This document shows, in pieces, positions 38,060 to 42,552 of a stretch of DNA of 42,552 bases; position 1 is the stretch's first letter; each line of letters opens with the position of its first letter. A model generated the notes under the pieces. The model saw only the letters and a program-made list of their open reading frames with translations, was not told the origin of the DNA and did not search any database. The stretch spans positions 1 through 42,552 of the forward strand of contig JAPOVF010000314.1 of assembly GCA_026708285.1 (NCBI GenBank), given 5' to 3'. The stretch comes from Acidobacteriota bacterium (GTDB taxonomy: Bacteria > Acidobacteriota > Thermoanaerobaculia > Multivoradales > Multivoraceae). The position numbers were made by a program, and so were the translations under genes.

Positions 38060-39136
38060 CTAGTCGCTGCCGCCGCCAGTACTCGCCGCCTTCGCGGCCG
38101 CCACGTCGGCCTCGAGGATCCGCGCGCCGCGCAACGTGTTCCCCATCGCGTAGTTGCCCTCGTGACAGGCGTACTCGTAGACGAGTTCCGGGCGGTTCCT
38201 CCAGATGTACTCGCCGGACCAGGGCGCCTCCCAGGTGGCCGGGTCGTCCATCGTGAAGTGGTAGAGGATGTCGCCGTTCGGCTGCAGGGTCAGGCGCTCC
38301 GTGACGTGAAGCTCCTGGGTGGATCCTCGCAGGAACGTCCTGGGGTGGAAGTTCACCGAGTCGATGACCAGGGTGTCACCCTCCCACCAGCCGACCGAGT
38401 CGCCGAGCCACTTGCGCTCTTCGGGGTCGGGGTGCTCGTCGTTCAGGCGCACGATCCTGGCGTCGTGGTTCATCTCGATCAGGATCATGACGTGGTCTTC
38501 GGTCTGCACCACGCGCTTGTAGTTGTTGTAGGCGCTCGGAAGCGTCGGCGTGGCGCCGGTGAAGCCGACGATGCAGCGTTCGGTGATCGGCAGCGACTCG
38601 GGGCCGTCGTAGGGGCCGGGACCGTCGATGTCGAGCCACCAGGCGGAGCCGTCGTTCGGCCGGCGCAGCTTGTTGCGTGCCGTCCTTCTCGCCTTCGCGG
38701 CCTCGGTCATCTCGGGCATGCGGCCGTTGGGCGGGTCGACGATGATCGACGTCCGGAACTTGCCGTCGACCGAGAATGCTTCGGTGCCGATGTCCAGCCA
38801 GAAGAAGTTGTAGCCGCCGACGTTGCCGGCGCCCCCGCCTGAGCCGTCGCCGCCGACCGGCGGGGGCTCGCGGTCCGGGTCGCTGACCTGGTGGCGGTCG
38901 GCCCGGCGCTTGGCCGCGTCGGCCTCGATCTTCTCGGCTTCTTCCCTGCTCAGGAACAGGTTGTCGCCGTACTTCTCGGGCCGCTGCAGCGGAGTCAGCG
39001 TGGCCGCGTCGTAGTTGCCGGCCAGGTCGGGCCGGCCGCTGGGCGTGCGCTTGATGTCGTCCTGGGCCGCCAGGGCAGGCGCGGCGACCAGCAGCAGGAC
39101 GATGGCGGTCAAGGTTGCAGGGACTCGGGTTCTCAT
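38060..39136 (-). CDS. Secreted conserved hypothetical protein
   Basis: A 358-residue exported protein. The signal peptide is about residues 1-24 (ATLTAIVLLLVAAPALAAQ). The start of the mature part, RTPSGRPDLAGNYDAATLTP, followed by LSREEAEKIEADAAKRRAD, is the opening of a family I know as common, uncharacterised secreted proteins in Acidobacteriota and marine bacteria. Further segments are GPYDGPESLPITERCIVGF, VQTEDHVMILIEMNHDARIV and WWEGDTLVIDSVNFHPRTF. A catalytic role has not been assigned. The gene looks chromosomal and intact. Confidence 0.8.
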   Translation of the reverse strand: MRTRVPATLTAIVLLLVAAPALAAQDDIKRTPSGRPDLAGNYDAATLTPLQRPEKYGDNLFLSREEAEKIEADAAKRRADRHQVSDPDREPPPVGGDGSGGGAGNVGGYNFFWLDIGTEAFSVDGKFRTSIIVDPPNGRMPEMTEAAKARRTARNKLRRPNDGSAWWLDIDGPGPYDGPESLPITERCIVGFTGATPTLPSAYNNYKRVVQTEDHVMILIEMNHDARIVRLNDEHPDPEERKWLGDSVGWWEGDTLVIDSVNFHPRTFLRGSTQELHVTERLTLQPNGDILYHFTMDDPATWEAPWSGEYIWRNRPELVYEYACHEGNYAMGNTLRGARILEADVAAAKAASTGGGSD

Positions 39137-39385
39137 TCGGTGTCCTCCAGGTCTTCTCGCGGTCTCGGGCAGGACATGGGCCTACGCCAGCCGGACGGCA
39201 GGCACGGCGACGAGCATGGGCTCATTCTACGCGTTCGGCCGCGCCGCTGCGAGCTTGTGACCTTAGGGAGATGCCGAGGAAGGAAAACGTGTCATCTTCG
39301 TGACGATTAACGCAAGTAGGTGACGTTCGCACGATTCCAAAAGTAGAGTCCGCGTCTACCTGGTTGCGCCGCGAGGAGGTGAGCG

Positions 39386-41737
39386 TTGACGACAGTCGAC
39401 GAACTGAAGCAAGAGAACGAGAGGCTGCAGGAGCGCATCTCCGTGCTGAGCACGGCCATTCTGCGAGTCAACGGGAGCCTCGACATCAATACCGTCCTTC
39501 AGGAGGTAGTGGACAGCGCCCGCGCGCTGACCAAGGCGCGATTCGGTGTGATCACGACGGTCGACGACTCGGGGCACGGCACGGATTTCGTGACGTCCGG
39601 CTTCTCTCTCGAAGAGCACGAACTCATGGCCGCCTGGTCCAACGGCCCCCGGCTCTTCGAGCACCTGCGAGATCGTGATTCACCGGTAGGACTCAGTGAG
39701 CTTCCCGCTTACGCACGTTCGCTCGGCATTTCCGAGGACCTGAGGTCGAAGACCATGCAATGCAGGCCGATGCGCCACCGTGGCGTCCATGTCGGGAACT
39801 TCTTCCTCGCCGACAAGGAGGAGGCGGAGGAGTTCAGTGCCGAGGATGAGGAGATCCTCCTGTTGTTCGCCTCACAGGCGGCCGCTGCGATCGCCAATGC
39901 CCGGACCTACCGACGCGAGCGACAGGCGCGCGCCAACCTGGAGACTCTTGTCGACACATCACCGGTCGGCGTCGTGGTCTTCGATGCGGCGACCGGGACT
40001 CCGGTCTCGGTGAACTCGGAGGCCAAGAGAATTGTCGAGGGCCTGCGAACGCCCGGGCGCGACTTGGTCGAACTGCTTCAGGTGTTCAAGCTCCGGCGCG
40101 CCGACGGGCGGGAAGTCGGCCTGGACCAGTTCTCGATCTCGAGCCAATTGGGTACTGGTGAGACGGTGCGCGCCGAGGAGATCGAACTGGTGGCGCCCGA
40201 CGGCCGGAGCGTGAACACTCTGGTCAACGCAACGCCCATTCACTCTGCGGACGGTGATGTCGAATCGGTTGTCGTGACACTGCAGGACCTGGCTGCTCTC
40301 CGGGAGTTGGAGCGATTGCGCGCCGAGTTCGTCGAGTTGGTCAGCCACGAGCTGCGTACACCCCTTACGTCGATAACCGGGGCCGCCACCACCGCCCTGA
40401 ACTCGGCACTGACCCTGGAGCGGGCCGAACTGCTCCAGTTCTTCCGGATCATCAACGCGCAGTCGGAGCACATGCACGGTCTGGTCAGCGACTTGCTGGA
40501 CGCAGGGCGAATCGACTCGGGCACCCTCTCGGTGAACCCCGAAACCGCGGATGTGGCTGGTCTCGTTGACGAAGCACGCACCACCTTTCTTTCCGCGGGA
40601 AACACACACGCGCTCAGTATCGACCTACCGCTTGACCTGCCGCCGGTAATGGCTGACAGGAGGCGTATCGTGCAGGTTCTGAACAACCTGTTCGTCAACG
40701 CGTCCAGGTGCTCTCCCGATCACTCTGCGATTCGAGTCGGTGCCGTGCTCGACGATGTGCACGTAACGATCTCGGTATCGGATGACGGCATGGGCATACC
40801 ACCGGAACTGCTACCGCTTCTGTTCCGAAAGCGCTCGGGTCTTGGCGGCAGAGTCAGGAGCCGCCGCCCGGAACCGGCTGGCCTCGGCCTGGCGATCTGC
40901 AAGGGTCTGGTGGAGGCACACGGTGGCCGCATCTGGGCCGAGAGCGGAGGGCCGGGACTTGGCTCGCGGTTCACCTTCACTCTTCCGGTTGCAGAGGGCG
41001 ACGCCGGCCGTTCGACCGGTTTCGCCGCGAGCCGTGCCCAATCCGCCGGGCCCGGACGCGAGCCGGTGCCTGTCCTGATCGTCGACGACGACCCGCAAAC
41101 GCTCCGCTTCGTCCGCGATGCTCTCATCGATAACAGGTTCGCTGTAGCGGTGACCGGCGACCCGACGGAACTGCCGAGCCTGATCAGGCGCCACAAGCCC
41201 AAGTTGGTTCTGCTGGACCTCCTCCTCCCCGGGATCGACGGAATCGAGTTGATGGACCGAGTGCCCGAACTGGAAGACCTGCCGGTCATCTTTATCTCAG
41301 CGTACGGAAGGGACGAGACCATCGCCAGGGCCCTCGAAGCGGGAGCCGCCGACTACATCGTGAAGCCGTTCTCCGCCACGGAGCTGACCGCGAGGGTGCG
41401 GGCTGCCCTGAGGCGACACGTTGAGGCGACGCCTTTCTTGCTGCGGGACCTTGCTATTCACTACGACCAACGACAGGTCACGCTGGGCGGACGCAGGGTG
41501 GAACTGACGGCCACGGAGTACGAGCTGCTTCGCCTGCTCTCCATCAATGCAGGACGCGTAGCCACCTACGATTCCATCCTGCGCAGAATCTGGGGCAGCA
41601 AGAACGCTACGGATCCGAAGCTTGTGCGCTCCTTCGTCAAGAAACTGCGCCGGAAGCTGGGAGACGACGCACGCCGGCCCGCTTACATCCTGACGGAGCA
41701 CGGTGTCGGCTATCGCATGCCCACCGCCACAGATTGA
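39386..41737 (+). CDS. Histidine kinase fused to an OmpR-type response regulator with DNA-binding domain
   Basis: A 783-residue protein from a TTG with ribosome site GAGGAGGTGA. Order of domains: a short coil; a GAF domain (about 30-175); a PAS-like domain (about 185-305); HisKA with VSHELRTP (phosphoacceptor His321); an ATPase domain with NNLFVNA (433-439), DDGMG (466-470) and GLGLA (499-503); a receiver domain with LIVDDDP (564-570), Asp611 and the conserved Lys in IVKPF; and a winged-helix output domain (about 690-783, VELTATEYELLRLLS, TEHGVGYRM). Signal sensing and transcription control thus lie in one chain. No membrane helix is present, so it senses a cytoplasmic cue. Confidence 0.92.
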   Translation: MTTVDELKQENERLQERISVLSTAILRVNGSLDINTVLQEVVDSARALTKARFGVITTVDDSGHGTDFVTSGFSLEEHELMAAWSNGPRLFEHLRDRDSPVGLSELPAYARSLGISEDLRSKTMQCRPMRHRGVHVGNFFLADKEEAEEFSAEDEEILLLFASQAAAAIANARTYRRERQARANLETLVDTSPVGVVVFDAATGTPVSVNSEAKRIVEGLRTPGRDLVELLQVFKLRRADGREVGLDQFSISSQLGTGETVRAEEIELVAPDGRSVNTLVNATPIHSADGDVESVVVTLQDLAALRELERLRAEFVELVSHELRTPLTSITGAATTALNSALTLERAELLQFFRIINAQSEHMHGLVSDLLDAGRIDSGTLSVNPETADVAGLVDEARTTFLSAGNTHALSIDLPLDLPPVMADRRRIVQVLNNLFVNASRCSPDHSAIRVGAVLDDVHVTISVSDDGMGIPPELLPLLFRKRSGLGGRVRSRRPEPAGLGLAICKGLVEAHGGRIWAESGGPGLGSRFTFTLPVAEGDAGRSTGFAASRAQSAGPGREPVPVLIVDDDPQTLRFVRDALIDNRFAVAVTGDPTELPSLIRRHKPKLVLLDLLLPGIDGIELMDRVPELEDLPVIFISAYGRDETIARALEAGAADYIVKPFSATELTARVRAALRRHVEATPFLLRDLAIHYDQRQVTLGGRRVELTATEYELLRLLSINAGRVATYDSILRRIWGSKNATDPKLVRSFVKKLRRKLGDDARRPAYILTEHGVGYRMPTATD

Positions 41738-41897
41738 GTGCCCCGCACCGTGGCGACAGCTTCGGGAGTTGCAGGCCGAGCACTCGCGGCAACACTTCCT
41801 GGGGCACTTCCGGCGCTAAGAAGACACCAATCGCGTTGATTGGGTCACGGCACGGTCACCAGAGATGTGTACAGTGCCCCAGTTCCGGTGAATCGCC

Positions 41898-42413
41898 TTG
41901 GAGGTCCAGGAGGTGGGTGTCGGTGTTGGTAGGTACGAAGTCAGCGGACTGGAGTTTGAAAAGCTAAACGACCGAACAGATTGGCCATTCCGAGTCGTTT
42001 CTCGATACAGTTACTTGTGGAAGCGTAGACCTGATGTCGAGCTGGGGCTCCCAGGGAATCAACCAAGGGTGACCATAGAGGCGCAGAATGGCCGCACGGT
42101 CGCAGAAGTCACGGGTGCCGGCGCCGTTCTGTTGCCCGGTTTTGCATGGAACGGAAGTACCGGCGCGAAAGGCACAATGTTCTGCACGAGAGCGTCAGCC
42201 TTGCATGACGTGTGGTGCCAAGCCATGCGGAAACGGCTGTATCGGAAGAGCTACAGGAACTGGTGGCGGGGAGCGTCGGAGTATCGTCGCGCCTGCATCG
42301 ATGACGGCATGAACAAGCTCGTAGCTTGGCGTAGGCACCTGGGGCTCTGCTGTTCCTATCCGTTCTTCGACCGGCACTCTCGCCAGCGAAGTCGCCAGAT
42401 ACTCGCGAAGTAG
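41898..42413 (+). CDS. DUF1353-like hypothetical protein
   Basis: A 171-residue frame; the start (TTG at 41898, or GTG at 41913) is uncertain. The segment VLLPGFAWNGSTGAK, followed by RASALHDVWCQAM and YRRACIDDGMNKLVAW, resembles the DUF1353 pattern (pGFxxDGAS...AxxHDxLY...A...F...M). That family is found in phages and accessory regions and has no proven role. The two TGTGTACAGT copies at 41866 and 42445 flank the gene. Confidence 0.5.
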   Translation: MEVQEVGVGVGRYEVSGLEFEKLNDRTDWPFRVVSRYSYLWKRRPDVELGLPGNQPRVTIEAQNGRTVAEVTGAGAVLLPGFAWNGSTGAKGTMFCTRASALHDVWCQAMRKRLYRKSYRNWWRGASEYRRACIDDGMNKLVAWRRHLGLCCSYPFFDRHSRQRSRQILAK

Positions 42414-42466
42414 CTCGGAAAGATCGCGATTCCGTCGCATGACGTGTGTACAGTCTTCGCGATCAC

Positions 42467-42531
42467 AGGGGTCGCCCGTTCTTCAGCACGTCCGGGGACG
42501 AGAGGTGTTTGGTCGACTGCGGGCGACCCCT
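42467..42531. repeat. 12-bp perfect inverted repeat at the window edge
   Basis: AGGGGTCGCCCG (42467-42478) and CGGGCGACCCCT (42520-42531) are exact complements with a 41-base loop. It may terminate the upstream gene, though there is no T-run, or be part of another element cut by the window end. Confidence 0.5.
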
Positions 42532-42552
42532 CAGTCGCCACTGCCGGCGCCG

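Noticed and set aside
41866-42454. Direct repeat TGTGTACAGT flanking the DUF1353-like gene
   Set aside because: Only ten bases, no terminal inverted repeats or mobility gene; probably chance or a shared promoter element.
1-42552. CRISPR array
   Set aside because: The only regularly spaced exact repeats are the three 18-bp copies at 26813-26897, with spacers of 15-16 bases and no cas genes.

Overview
The window is GC-rich bacterial DNA, roughly two-thirds GC by eye, with dense, overlapping, Shine-Dalgarno-led genes. It looks like a mobile element, or several stacked ones, between chromosome-like flanks. The lineage cannot be fixed from the sequence. The secreted protein at 38060-39136 belongs to a type I associate with uncultured Acidobacteriota and marine bacteria, so an Acidobacteriota-like host is a guess only.

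Left part (1-6.3 kb): the 3' end of a large helical-repeat protein gene. Then a lower-GC run of small minus-strand genes: two copies of a short ATPE...LYRPK protein, membrane proteins and a lipoprotein. There is one tRNA-like gene with an abnormal anticodon arm, then two gene remains, one of them a decayed voltage-gated potassium channel.

Conjugation block (6.3-24.9 kb, all minus strand, many ATGA overlaps): ardC, a winged-helix/nuclease-like protein, four small membrane proteins, TrbC/VirB2, a tiny membrane protein, TrbD/VirB3, TrbE/VirB4, TrbG/VirB9, TrbI/VirB10, TrbJ/VirB5, TrbL/VirB6, TrbF/VirB8, a second winged-helix/nuclease-like protein, a repeat-rich noncoding stretch that could be oriT, the VirD4/TraG coupling protein and TrbB/VirB11. 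I see a near-complete type IV secretion system but no conventional relaxase.

Replication/recombination module (24.9-29.0 kb): tyrosine recombinase, a long RNA-like hairpin, two coupled micro-membrane proteins, three exact 18-bp repeats, RepA and a RepB-type primase. A similar 21-bp site lies at each end of this module, in inverted orientation. A small gene next to ardC has lost its start codon and ribosome site, and a matching start sits in frame, behind a good ribosome site, at the other end of the module. Inverting the 4 kb segment would rebuild the order primase - small gene - ardC - conjugation operon. I consider this the most interesting feature of the window.

Right part (29-37.7 kb): a decayed copy of a conjugation-associated gene, an AlpA-like regulator, and two relics of a P4-type integrase at 30.8-31.1 and 36.6-36.9 kb. 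These bracket cargo: membrane and secreted hypotheticals, an intact potassium channel with a coupled partner gene, a truncated Vsr endonuclease and a membrane-anchored DUF4145-like protein. A hicBA toxin-antitoxin pair follows. Beyond it (38-42.5 kb) are chromosome-like genes: the secreted protein, a histidine kinase fused to an OmpR-type regulator, and a DUF1353-like protein.
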